Origin: Oscillospiraceae bacterium
Lineage (GTDB): Bacteria; Bacillota; Clostridia; Oscillospirales; Ruminococcaceae
Direction of reading: 5' to 3'
Length of the DNA stretch: 64,000 nt
NCBI GenBank assembly: GCA_017465665.1
Contig: JAFTVU010000030.1
Span: 62,001 to 126,000, forward strand
Shown piece by piece: positions 34,717 through 42,833 of the stretch. Under the pieces are notes generated by a model. The model was not told the origin of the DNA. It did no database searches and saw only the letters and a list, made by a program, of their open reading frames with translations. The position numbers and the translations under genes were made by a program. Within the stretch, counting starts at the first letter, position 1. Each line of letters opens with the position of its first letter.

Positions 34717-34805
34717 GGAGAGGTATCGAAGTGGTCATAACGAGGCGGTCTTGAAAACCGTTTGGGGGCAACCCCACAAGGGTTCGAATCCCTTCCTCTC
34801 CGCCA
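34717..34805 (+). tRNA. tRNA-Ser (anticodon TGA)
   Basis: An 89-nt class II tRNA. The acceptor stem GGAGAGG pairs with CCTCTCC. The anticodon loop CTTGAAA gives TGA. The long variable arm TTTGGGGGCAACCCCAC is typical of tRNA-Ser, with a T arm GGTTCGAATCC and encoded GCCA end. The preceding few bases leave no room for its own promoter. Confidence 0.97.
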
Positions 34806-34812
34806 TATTAAA

Positions 34813-34840
34813 CGCCCGTCCAATGGACGGGTTTTTTATT
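34813..34840 (+). terminator. Terminator after tRNA-Ser
   Basis: CCCGTCC pairs with GGACGGG around AAT, followed by TTTTTTATT. Confidence 0.9.
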
Positions 34841-34900
34841 GCAAAAGCTCAGCCAGTATCACCTTAAGGCGATACGTTTTCGCTTAGCACAGACAACAGT

Positions 34901-34938
34901 AAGAGGACTTCGGCAGACGGGAGTTCTCTTTTTTTATG
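34901..34938 (+). terminator. Terminator-like hairpin upstream of GNAT gene
   Basis: AGAGGACT pairs with AGTTCTCT (one G-T) and is followed by TTTTTTTA. No gene is visible between it and the tRNA-Ser terminator (34841-34900); it might end an unrecognised short transcript. Confidence 0.6.
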
Positions 34939-34955
34939 TACTCAGAAGTTTCTCC

Positions 34956-34984
34956 TTGATTTGTTCGCATAAGTGTGGTACAAT
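34956..34984 (+). promoter_or_regulatory. Promoter of the GNAT gene
   Basis: TTGATT (34956-34961), 17-bp spacer, TACAAT (34979-34984), about 36 bp before the start codon. Confidence 0.6.
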
Positions 34985-35020
34985 AATGCTCGGAAAATAA
35001 AAGTTTGTGGAGAAAATATT

Positions 35021-35479
35021 ATGAAGATAGAGAGATTGACAGTACATGATTTATATGTTTTGACAGAGTTATTTGATTATAACGATGTTGAACAAATGAT
35101 ATCTGAATGTACGCATGATATTCAAAATGGGATTATTGATATCTTTGTTTTATATGATAATGCTGTTTTAGTAGGTGAGCTTCACGTAATGTATGAGTGT
35201 GATGATGAAAATTATGCTGTACGAGGAAGACGCGCGTATATGTACGCTTTTAGAGTTCGTGAAGATTTTCAGAATAAGGGATATGGAACATTCCTTTTGA
35301 AAACAGTTCTGTCTGTTTTATCAGAAAAAGGTTATTGTGAATTTACTGTAGGCGTTGAAGATGACAATTTCCGAGCAATTCATATGTATAATTCTTTGGG
35401 CTTTAATGAATTTGTACTTAGAAAGCAAGAAGAGTATCAAGGCGATGCGTATGAATATAATTTATATTTGAAGAGATAA
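35021..35479 (+). CDS. GNAT-family N-acetyltransferase
   Basis: 152 residues from the ATG at 35021 with GGAG upstream; an earlier in-frame start at 34973 lies in the promoter region. The acetyl-CoA binding motif is visible as REDFQNKGYGTFLL near residues 82-95, followed by the C-terminal DNFRAIHMYNSLGF segment typical of GNAT enzymes. It transfers an acetyl group to an unknown amine. The gene looks monocistronic and more AT-rich than downstream genes, which may point to recent acquisition. Confidence 0.88.
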   Translation: MKIERLTVHDLYVLTELFDYNDVEQMISECTHDIQNGIIDIFVLYDNAVLVGELHVMYECDDENYAVRGRRAYMYAFRVREDFQNKGYGTFLLKTVLSVLSEKGYCEFTVGVEDDNFRAIHMYNSLGFNEFVLRKQEEYQGDAYEYNLYLKR

Positions 35480-35513
35480 CCACGCCGATATCACACATAC
35501 AGGAGCTGATACC

Positions 35514-36374
35514 ATGCACAGGATACAGGCAAAGAGCATACTCTCATCCTCCAACGGAATAAACGTCTACCGCGGCTGCACCCACGGCTGCATCTATTGC
35601 GACAGCCGCAGCATCTGCTATGGTATAGACCACGAATTCACCGATGTCGCAGTCAAGGAAAATGCGCCGCAGCTTCTGGAGGCTGCGCTGCGCTCAAAGA
35701 GAAAGCGCTGTATGATAGGCACAGGCGCAATGAGCGACCCGTACATGCCGCTCGAAAAGGAGCTGCGTATCACGCGGCAGTGTCTGGAGCTGATAAAGCG
35801 GTATGATTTCGGTGCGGCGGTGCAGACTAAATCCGATCTGGTGCTGCGTGATATCGACCTACTATCTGAAATAAACCACAGCACAAAGGCAGTGGTGCAG
35901 ATGACCCTCACCACCGCAGACGACGAGCTCTGCCGCATCATCGAGCCGAATGTCTGCGTAACATCACGGCGCTTCGAGGTGCTGTGCGAGATGAAAAAAG
36001 CAGGCATACCCACGGTAATGTGGATGTGCCCGATACTCCCCTTTATCAACGATACCGAGGAAAACATCCTCGCACTGGTGGATTATGCCGACCGTGCAGG
36101 CTGCAAGGGTATCCTCTCGTTCGGCATAGGCATGACGCTGCGTGATGGTGACAGGCAGTACTACTACGCAGCTCTGGACAGGCACTTTCCGCAGCTTAAG
36201 GAGCGCTACATACAGCGCTACCGCGACAGCTACGAGCTTCCCTCGCCCGATGTGAGGAGACTGTGGCGCGTATTCACCTCCGCCTGCGAAAAAGCAGGCA
36301 TAGAATACGATACGGACAGGATATTCTCCTACCTGCACGAGTTCCCCGAAAACGAGCAGCTCAGCCTGTTCTGA
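35514..36374 (+). CDS. Radical SAM protein (SPL/Rv2578c-like group)
   Basis: 286 residues. CTHGCIYC near residues 22-29 is the CxxxCxxC iron-sulfur motif. Later segments (IGTGAMSDPYMPLE near 64-77, TKSDLVLRDIDLL, MTLTT, PILPFINDT) match the radical SAM group that includes spore-photoproduct-lyase-like proteins of unknown substrate. GGAG precedes the ATG. The reaction is not known; the DSDPY-type motif is typical of this group. Confidence 0.85.
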   Translation: MHRIQAKSILSSSNGINVYRGCTHGCIYCDSRSICYGIDHEFTDVAVKENAPQLLEAALRSKRKRCMIGTGAMSDPYMPLEKELRITRQCLELIKRYDFGAAVQTKSDLVLRDIDLLSEINHSTKAVVQMTLTTADDELCRIIEPNVCVTSRRFEVLCEMKKAGIPTVMWMCPILPFINDTEENILALVDYADRAGCKGILSFGIGMTLRDGDRQYYYAALDRHFPQLKERYIQRYRDSYELPSPDVRRLWRVFTSACEKAGIEYDTDRIFSYLHEFPENEQLSLF

Positions 36375-36376
36375 GC

Positions 36377-36405
36377 TTTACATTTCCGCGGAAATATGGT
36401 AGGAT
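36377..36405 (+). promoter_or_regulatory. Promoter with internal palindrome before the HAD gene
   Basis: TTTACA (36377-36382), 17-bp spacer, TAGGAT (36400-36405). The spacer begins with the 12-bp perfect palindrome TTTCCGCGGAAA (36383-36394), a candidate operator. Confidence 0.55.
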
Positions 36406-36435
36406 AAATATACTGACAGAAAGGAATTAATAAAC

Positions 36436-37089
36436 ATGAACATACAAGCAGTTGTCTTTGATATGGACGGTATCATCTTCGATTCCGAAGCAAAAGTGGT
36501 GGAGTGCTGGGTGGAGACCGCCGAAAAATACGGCATAAAGGATATCGAAACTCTCTGCCACAAATGCCTCGGCACGAACTCCGCAGAAACAAAGCGTATC
36601 GCACTGGAGTTCTACGGAGAGGATTTCCCCTATGATGAGTACAAGGCGGAGATGTCCGCGCTGTACCATGAGCGCTACGATGGCGGCAGACTTCCCATGA
36701 AGCCGCATATAAAGGAGCTGCTGGAATTCCTCAGAGAAAACGGTATACGAGTTGCGCTTGCGTCCTCCACAAGAACTCAGGTGGTGCACGATCAGCTCCG
36801 TGACGCAGGCATAATCTCGTATTTCGACAAGCTGGTGTGCGGAGATATGGTCAGCCGCAGCAAGCCTGCGCACGATATCTTCCTCAGAGCCTGCGAGGAG
36901 CTGGGCGTTGAGCCGTCCTCCGCCCTTGCCATCGAGGACAGCTACAACGGCATACGCTCCGCCCATGCAGCAGGCATGCATCCCGTGATGGTGCCCGATC
37001 TTGCTCCGCCCACAGCGGAGATGGAGCAGCTTGCGGATGTCATCCTGCCCTCACTGAAAGAGGTCATAGAGTATCTCGGAAAGGAGTAA
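36436..37089 (+). CDS. HAD-superfamily hydrolase (beta-phosphoglucomutase-like)
   Basis: 217 residues. Motif I is DMDGIIFDSE near residues 9-18 (nucleophile Asp and acid/base Asp), with a helical cap (about 18-85). Motif II is ALASST near 111. The motif III Lys is in SRSKPAHD near 145, and motif IV is AIEDSYNG near 168. This is the layout of small-phosphosugar phosphatases and phosphoglucomutases. Substrate not determined. It is followed 3 bp later by the zinc-ribbon membrane gene, so they are co-transcribed. Confidence 0.9.
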   Translation: MNIQAVVFDMDGIIFDSEAKVVECWVETAEKYGIKDIETLCHKCLGTNSAETKRIALEFYGEDFPYDEYKAEMSALYHERYDGGRLPMKPHIKELLEFLRENGIRVALASSTRTQVVHDQLRDAGIISYFDKLVCGDMVSRSKPAHDIFLRACEELGVEPSSALAIEDSYNGIRSAHAAGMHPVMVPDLAPPTAEMEQLADVILPSLKEVIEYLGKE

Positions 37090-37092
37090 GCT

Positions 37093-38118
37093 ATGGATAT
37101 CAGCAGAAAGCTCTGCCCGTATTGCGGTAAGACACTGAGGCTGATGCCGCCGTCAAGGGAGTATCTGCCGCATACAATGGGAGTTTCAGCGAACGGTATT
37201 GAATTCCGTATGTGCGACACCTATCGCTATGATAGCTACACCAAACAACCGATAGCAAACAAATCATATCAACCTACCGCAAAAATAGCTTCTCTGGAAC
37301 ACAGCAATATATGGATGAAACAGAATGATGTTTATATTGATTTCCACAGAAAAACTGCTCCTGTCGGACTTGTTCCCACGATATATGTCAGAAATCAGAT
37401 AAAAAAAGGCGGTAATGCGCTTTTGCACCGTCGCATGGTCTTTCAGTGCGAGAAGTGTTTCAATATCGTTGCAATAAACGAAAATCCTTATTTCAACAAG
37501 GCAGGCGGGATAATGGTATTTCTGTGGCTGCTGACGCTAATGCTTTATGTCATAGCAGCCCTGCTTATCACATCGGGCATAGTTCCGCATCCGCTTATCC
37601 TGCTGTTACTGCCTATACCTGCGCTGATCGCAACGATAATATTCCTGATACTGATGCTGATATCCTTTCAAAAGATAAAGCACACAAATAATTTTGCGCC
37701 TGTTGATGAGTTTGACAACCTTGTAAAAATGCCTGCGCTTATCACTGTAAGCAGCTGCATTCCCGAAGAATACCGACAGGAAGCAAACATATTCTCCACA
37801 AAGGTTGGCGGCAAGGTGTTTCGGCTTTATGCCGCCTCGATCAAAGAAAGCTCTATAGACCTCTACATCTGCGGAGTTGATGGAGAGCAGGAACGAATGC
37901 TCGACCTGCTGAAAGACCAAGGCTCATCACTGACGCTCAGCTTTGAAGACAGAGAGATCGGCAGTGTACAAGTAATGAAGATCCACGATATGCCTGAGGA
38001 GCTTATAAGCTCAGAGGATCTCAAGCCCTCTTCCCTTTTTGAATGGCGATGTGCAGGCTGCGGCTACACCAATCCCAGCAACGCATCGGAATGTAAGTCC
38101 TGCGGTCGATACAGATAA
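37093..38118 (+). CDS. Zinc-ribbon membrane protein
   Basis: 341 residues. An N-terminal zinc ribbon (CPYCGK at 8-13) pairs with a later CEKC near residue 119. Two membrane helices follow (about 138-160 and 166-190), then a cytoplasmic domain. The C-terminal RanBP2-type zinc finger (WRCAGCGYTN ... CKSCGRY) is near 317-341. I do not recognise a named family. AAAGGAG precedes the ATG. The two terminal zinc modules on a membrane protein suggest a protein- or RNA-contact role, which is inference. Confidence 0.75.
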   Translation: MDISRKLCPYCGKTLRLMPPSREYLPHTMGVSANGIEFRMCDTYRYDSYTKQPIANKSYQPTAKIASLEHSNIWMKQNDVYIDFHRKTAPVGLVPTIYVRNQIKKGGNALLHRRMVFQCEKCFNIVAINENPYFNKAGGIMVFLWLLTLMLYVIAALLITSGIVPHPLILLLLPIPALIATIIFLILMLISFQKIKHTNNFAPVDEFDNLVKMPALITVSSCIPEEYRQEANIFSTKVGGKVFRLYAASIKESSIDLYICGVDGEQERMLDLLKDQGSSLTLSFEDREIGSVQVMKIHDMPEELISSEDLKPSSLFEWRCAGCGYTNPSNASECKSCGRYR

Positions 38119-38128
38119 AGGAGAAAAT

Positions 38129-38581
38129 ATGAACAACAAACACTTCACCGTATGCGGAATAGTTGAGATAAACGGCAAGGTGCTGCTGGTACGCCACACC
38201 TACGGCAGCGCAAAGGACCGCATCCTGCTGCCTGGCGGATATGTACACGAGGGCGAGCTGCCAACCGTCGCAGCAGAAAGAGAGCTGCTGGAGGAAACAG
38301 GCGTGAAGGCCCGTGTGAAGTCGCTGATGGCGGTGCAGTTCAAGCCTGAACAGTGGTGCGTTGTATTCATCATGGAGCATATCTCAGGCACGCCACGCTC
38401 AGACGGCTACGAAAACAGCGAGGTGCTGCTGCTCACAGCGGAGGAAGCGATAGCCCGACCCGATATCACCAACATGAGCCGCGAGCTGCTGAAAGCCTAT
38501 ATCGGCGATCGCACAGCACTGGAAAAGAGCGGCTATCTGCCTGCATCCTCACTGCCCGAAAGCTACGCAATGTTCATATAA
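38129..38581 (+). CDS. Nudix hydrolase
   Basis: 150 residues from the ATG at 38129 with AAAGGAG upstream. The Nudix box GGYVHEGE...RELLEETG near residues 37-58 matches the GX5EX7REUXEEXGU pattern. It hydrolyses a nucleoside diphosphate linked to another group; the substrate is unknown. It is the last gene of the HAD/zinc-ribbon/Nudix run, ended by the terminator at 38586. Confidence 0.92.
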   Translation: MNNKHFTVCGIVEINGKVLLVRHTYGSAKDRILLPGGYVHEGELPTVAAERELLEETGVKARVKSLMAVQFKPEQWCVVFIMEHISGTPRSDGYENSEVLLLTAEEAIARPDITNMSRELLKAYIGDRTALEKSGYLPASSLPESYAMFI

Positions 38582-38585
38582 CACA

Positions 38586-38620
38586 AAAAGACCCGTGAGA
38601 GATCACGGGTCTTGGTTTTT
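38586..38620. terminator. Strong terminator between Nudix and the converging H1/SCP2 gene
   Basis: AAGACCCGTGA pairs with TCACGGGTCTT around GAGA, followed by GGTTTTTG. It is A-rich on the left, so it may also act on the minus strand. Confidence 0.9.
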
Positions 38621-38684
38621 GCGTATTCAAGGCGAACCGTAAAGTGCCACTGACGACGCAGATGGTACTTTATAGGCAGCCTTA

Positions 38685-39332
38685 TCAGAACAGCTTAGCA
38701 AGCTTAGCAGCAGCGCCGATGTTACCGAAAGCGTACAGTCTGCCGTCTGCAAGAGCGTCAGCGATAGTGAGCTTGCCATCGATGATAGCGAGAGCGTTCT
38801 CAACTGCGATAGCAGCCTCGATGTCCTTCTCAATGTAGTCATAAGGAGCAACGGTCAGCTTGCCGTCCTTTACCTCGATGTACATATGAGCCTCGAAAGC
38901 GCCGTACAGCTTGATATCAGCAGCAACCTTGCCATCAATGCTCTTAGCCTTCTTAGCGTCCAGCTTCTTAGCGAGCTTTGCAGCTACATCTTCAACTGTG
39001 ATCTCCTTCTTCTTGGGAGCAGCCTTCTTAGCAGGAGCCTTCTTTGTAGCAGGCTTAGCAGCCTTCTTAGCTGCGGGCTTAGCAGCAGCCTTTGTCTCTT
39101 CCTTCTTAGCGGGAGCAGCCTTCTTTGCTGCGGGCTTCTTAGCGGCAGGCTTCTTTGCAGCGGGCTTTGCCTCTGCCTTGGGGGCAGCAGCCTTAGGAGC
39201 TTCAGCCTTGGGAGCAGCCTTTACCTCAGCTACAGGAGCTGCAGCTGCCTTGGGAGCTTCTACCTTTACTTCTGCCTTGGGAGCAGCCTTAACTTCTGCG
39301 GGAGCTGTGGTCTTCTTTGTTACCTTTGCCAT
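38685..39332 (-). CDS. Histone-H1-like Ala/Lys/Pro-rich protein fused to an SCP2-like domain
   Basis: 215 residues. Residues 1-109 are a low-complexity tail of AAKK, PAAKK and PKAEAP units, like eukaryotic H1 tails and bacterial histone-like proteins that bind DNA nonspecifically. Residues 110-215 form a compact domain. It has a beta stretch (HMYIEVKDGKLTV) and a last section IIDGKLTIADALADGRL followed by GNIGAAAKLAKL, which matches the ligand-pocket end of sterol-carrier SCP2 domains. It has its own promoter (39402-39430) and strong codon bias, so it is likely abundant. The function of the combination is unknown. Confidence 0.85.
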   Translation of the reverse strand: MAKVTKKTTAPAEVKAAPKAEVKVEAPKAAAAPVAEVKAAPKAEAPKAAAPKAEAKPAAKKPAAKKPAAKKAAPAKKEETKAAAKPAAKKAAKPATKKAPAKKAAPKKKEITVEDVAAKLAKKLDAKKAKSIDGKVAADIKLYGAFEAHMYIEVKDGKLTVAPYDYIEKDIEAAIAVENALAIIDGKLTIADALADGRLYAFGNIGAAAKLAKLF

Positions 39333-39401
39333 AATTCTCTTTTCCTTTCAAAAACTATGAGTTACTCCTGCAAAAGCAGGAAAATTTAACTTTACGCTAA
39401 T

Positions 39402-39430
39402 ATAATACCATACTTTTCGGGATTTTTCAA
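39402..39430 (-). promoter_or_regulatory. Promoter of the H1/SCP2-like gene
   Basis: Minus strand: TTGAAA (39430-39425), 17-bp spacer, TATTAT (39407-39402). The leader contains the hairpin CCTGC-TTTT-GCAGG (39367-39380). Confidence 0.7.
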
Positions 39431-39454
39431 CCGTTTTTCAACATTTTTTTACTC

Positions 39455-39480
39455 AAAAACGAAACATTTAGCGTTTTTTT
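39455..39480 (-). terminator. Probable terminator after the amidase gene
   Basis: On the minus strand AAAAACG pairs with CGTTTTT around a 10-base loop, directly after the stop codon. The stem is weak and AT-rich. Confidence 0.45.
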
Positions 39481-39482
39481 AC

Positions 39483-42400
39483 TTATTCCACGCGGATTCC
39501 TCCGCCGCCCGAAACATCGATACCGCCCGTTTCTGAGGTATCCTCAGGCTCCTCGGTCTCCATACCTGCCCATGGATCCCATGTTTCCGCCGCAGTGTAC
39601 TCCTCTGTTTCCTCGGTATCCACCTCAGGCGCTTCCTCGGTGTATGCAGGCTCTTCTGTATCGGGAACTGCTTCCTCCGTTTCGGGAACTGCAGGCTCAA
39701 CGGGAACGTCAGGCTCTTCCGTTTCCTCGGGAGTATCGATAACAGGCTCATCGGGCACGACGGATGTGTTAGGGTCTACCTGCACACCGCTGCTGCCGCT
39801 TCCCGAATAGGAAATGCCGCTGCGCGAGAAATAGCTGTACACGCCGTTTGCGATAGCTGCCGCCATCTTATCCTGGTTAGCGTCGTTAGCCATGACCATG
39901 CACTCCTCCTCGTTGGAGATGAAGCCCATCTCCACCAGAACAGAGGGGAAATCCTGCTGCAGAGTTACCCAGTAATAGCTGTACTTGTCGCCGCGTGAGT
40001 AGTCAGTGCCGTAGATGCTGTTTGTATAGAAAGCCGCAAGCTCGTTGTTTATAGCGCTTGCAAGGGGCTGCGAGAACGGTGTGAAGTAGTACACCTCAAC
40101 GCCCTTTGCGTTCTCATTCGTAGCGGAGTTACAATGCAGGGAAATGAACATATCCGCGCCGTAGCCTCTTGCAACCACAGGGCGATCATCTCTGAAGATA
40201 AACTCGCTTTCTGTCCTCAAACGCACCACAGTAGCTCCGAGAGCGGTCAGCTTCTGCTCAAGCTTCTTTGATACTGCGAGATTTACCGACTGCTCCGTAA
40301 CGTTTCCGATAGCGCCGGGGTCAAGCTTGTCTGCTGTCTTTGAATATCCGTGACCGGGATCTATGACTATCACCTGTCCCGCAAGCGAGCCTGTGGGCAC
40401 GGTAAAAGTCAGCATAAGGTCGCCGTTTTCGTCATAATATGCGCCGCAGCCGCTGTATATTCCTGCCTGCGTAAGAGTGAGCGTCAGCCTGAACTTCGGC
40501 ACGCCGTTCTCCTCCACGGTCTCCCACACGCCGCCGCTGAACAGCGAGCACGCGCTGAAATCGGGGAGCTTTGTCACGCTTGTGATGTTGTCAAAGGTGA
40601 TGTACACCTTGTCCGCATTGAAGCGCTCTATGCCGTAAGGGCCGTCCACAGCGTCATGGAACACCGCATTTGTCGTCACATTAAAGGATGACTTGTAATC
40701 AAGATGTATCTTTATGTAGCTCTTGCCGCCGATGTTGCCGATCTCCTTGACGAGCAGTGCATTCTCTCCCAGACCCGTATCAGAAAACGTGGTTACATCC
40801 TCCGCGTCAAAACGCTTGCCCGAGGTGGTGGTGATGTATCCGCCCGATTCGCTCTTAATGTAATCGATAGTTCCCGCAGGAAGCTGAGAGAATGCAGGGG
40901 ATGCAATTCCGCCCGTTGTCATTGCGTCATACACAGTGGTGTAATTGCTGAGCACGCGTATGTACCTGATATATTCCGTATCGCTTACGATGGGCGGCAT
41001 CGTACCTACCACCTCGCCCGTACCGACAGCGCTCTGATCCTCAAGGATCTCCGCAACGATGGTCTTGGGCGGTTCGGGCTTTGCCGCTATCGTCACGCTT
41101 CCGCCTGCCATGCTCTCGTCATAGCCGCTGTAGGATGCGTAGTACACGATATCGCCCAGATACTGCTCCTGTCCCACAAGACCGTCGGGCGCATTGTAGT
41201 AGCCGACGAACTTCGCATAGGATGAGTTAGCGCCCAGCTCCTCCGCACTGCCCTCCTTTTCCTTGAGGGTAACAGTCTGACCGCCGATGGTGGCGCTCAC
41301 CTTAGCTCCGCTGTATGCAACCGCCACAAGGGATATCTGCGCACCGCCCTCAACAGTGACGTTGTCTGTTCCCTCGATGGAGGTCATAACGTCTATCCTG
41401 CGCTCAATATCGTAGCGGTACTGCTTGCCCTTATGCTCGATGGTGAAGCTGTTCCAGCCGACGGAAAGCGGCTCGTTGAAGTAGAAGTTTCCTGCCTCGT
41501 TCAGCTTTATCTTCTCACCGTCGAAGTAAACGTCGAAGTTCTCGTCAAACGTACCCATGAACTTCACGTTGGAATCGTATGTAACGAAGCTCAGCTCCGT
41601 CGGGGATGTCATCTCAAGGTCTTCAAAGATGGTGTCCGTATTTATCTGCTCGGAGAAATATTTCAGCAGGGTATCGGTAGTGCCGAGCTTATTGTCACGC
41701 AGACCGCCGAAAGAATTGAACGCGCTTCCACCGATATTCTCATAATCCTCCAGCACGGTAAGCTGGCGCAGAAGCTGGTCCTCATACCAGCCGTTGTAGT
41801 TTCCTATCTTCTCGTTGAGGTGCATTATGTAGGTCTTTAAACCGTTTTCTTCCGCCAGCTCGTACCACCACTTCACAACGGTGTCGAAGTTCAGCGCCCA
41901 GTCGGAAGTTGAGCCGTACGCCTTGACCATAACGAAATCCGCGTATTTCTTTTCCACATACTTCTTCGTATCGGAAAAGCCATCGTACAGCGCCTGTACG
42001 GTATCCTGAGTGGGCGAGCCCTCGGCGTTCACCTTGTCGTTTGCCCACATATCGTTTATCATAAGACCCACAGCAACGGAGTTGTTCGTCCTGCGGACTA
42101 CCTCCGATATACTGCGGATGATATACTCGTTTATCTCATACAGCCAGTTCTCATAGCCGATGCCTGAGCCGCTCTCCATGTACTGCGCGAACATTTCCGC
42201 ACTGTCCGAGGTGTAGTAGTTCGTGAGCAGGATGCCGTCGCAGGCATACTTCATAACGAACTTATGCACCGCCGCCGAAAAGCCGCTCTTTATGCCGATG
42301 CCGTCAGCCGCAAGGCGCTCTGTCAGCTTGTTGACGTCCAGCACCACGAACACGGAAAGACCTGCCTCACGCAGTTTCTTTATCGTAGTTCCGAGAACGC

Positions 42401-42776
42401 ACGTTCCCGAATTAAGCTCCAGATCGTAGAACGACTGCTCCTCATAGTCTGTATTGATGAGAACTGTGTTCATTCCGTAGCCCGTTATCTCGGAAATGAG
42501 CATGGGCAGTTCCTGCGCAAGCGTGCTGTCAGAGGTATCTCCCACACAGTAATCAAGCCCGGGAGTTATAGTCGCGGCACGCATGCCGTTCCTGAGATAC
42601 ACCCTGCTCTCCGACATCTCGGGCAGTATATCCGTTATCTCCGATGATACGCTGTCAGCCGCACCTGCCACAGCCTCCGCAGTATCCTCCGCAGGCTCGG
42701 CATAGGCTGTGATACAGCTTGCCGCAATGCTCGCCGCCACCAGAGCGGAAAGCAGCATTCTGAACTTCTTTTTCAT
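39483..42776 (-). CDS. Secreted N-acetylmuramoyl-L-alanine amidase with degenerate GHL10-like N-terminal barrel
   Basis: 1,097 residues from the ATG at 42776 (AAGGGG upstream). A signal peptide covers about 1-26. About 60-400 is a barrel with GHL10-type secondary structure, but the catalytic motif DGxHxDDYFYP is replaced by DGILLTNYYT, so it is probably inactive and binds glycan. Beta domains follow (about 410-770). Amidase_3 (about 780-985) shows zinc ligands in DPGHG, NVTEQ, SLHCNS and the VEMGF glutamate. The acidic Pro/Glu tail is about 100 residues. It cuts peptide stems from peptidoglycan outside the cell and is encoded behind the active-looking GHL10 lipoprotein. Confidence 0.9.
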   Translation of the reverse strand: MKKKFRMLLSALVAASIAASCITAYAEPAEDTAEAVAGAADSVSSEITDILPEMSESRVYLRNGMRAATITPGLDYCVGDTSDSTLAQELPMLISEITGYGMNTVLINTDYEEQSFYDLELNSGTCVLGTTIKKLREAGLSVFVVLDVNKLTERLAADGIGIKSGFSAAVHKFVMKYACDGILLTNYYTSDSAEMFAQYMESGSGIGYENWLYEINEYIIRSISEVVRRTNNSVAVGLMINDMWANDKVNAEGSPTQDTVQALYDGFSDTKKYVEKKYADFVMVKAYGSTSDWALNFDTVVKWWYELAEENGLKTYIMHLNEKIGNYNGWYEDQLLRQLTVLEDYENIGGSAFNSFGGLRDNKLGTTDTLLKYFSEQINTDTIFEDLEMTSPTELSFVTYDSNVKFMGTFDENFDVYFDGEKIKLNEAGNFYFNEPLSVGWNSFTIEHKGKQYRYDIERRIDVMTSIEGTDNVTVEGGAQISLVAVAYSGAKVSATIGGQTVTLKEKEGSAEELGANSSYAKFVGYYNAPDGLVGQEQYLGDIVYYASYSGYDESMAGGSVTIAAKPEPPKTIVAEILEDQSAVGTGEVVGTMPPIVSDTEYIRYIRVLSNYTTVYDAMTTGGIASPAFSQLPAGTIDYIKSESGGYITTTSGKRFDAEDVTTFSDTGLGENALLVKEIGNIGGKSYIKIHLDYKSSFNVTTNAVFHDAVDGPYGIERFNADKVYITFDNITSVTKLPDFSACSLFSGGVWETVEENGVPKFRLTLTLTQAGIYSGCGAYYDENGDLMLTFTVPTGSLAGQVIVIDPGHGYSKTADKLDPGAIGNVTEQSVNLAVSKKLEQKLTALGATVVRLRTESEFIFRDDRPVVARGYGADMFISLHCNSATNENAKGVEVYYFTPFSQPLASAINNELAAFYTNSIYGTDYSRGDKYSYYWVTLQQDFPSVLVEMGFISNEEECMVMANDANQDKMAAAIANGVYSYFSRSGISYSGSGSSGVQVDPNTSVVPDEPVIDTPEETEEPDVPVEPAVPETEEAVPDTEEPAYTEEAPEVDTEETEEYTAAETWDPWAGMETEEPEDTSETGGIDVSGGGGIRVE

Positions 42777-42833
42777 TCGATTTTCCCCTTGCAACGTTAT
42801 CGTTACTTTTATTTTTATCTGTTTTTTAAAGGC

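Noticed and set aside
38886..39389. Ser/Leu-rich or Ala/Phe-rich plus-strand protein opposite the H1-like gene
   Set aside because: Long frames there are a by-product of the Ala/Lys repeat codons. The minus frame has a promoter, ribosome site and a recognisable domain.
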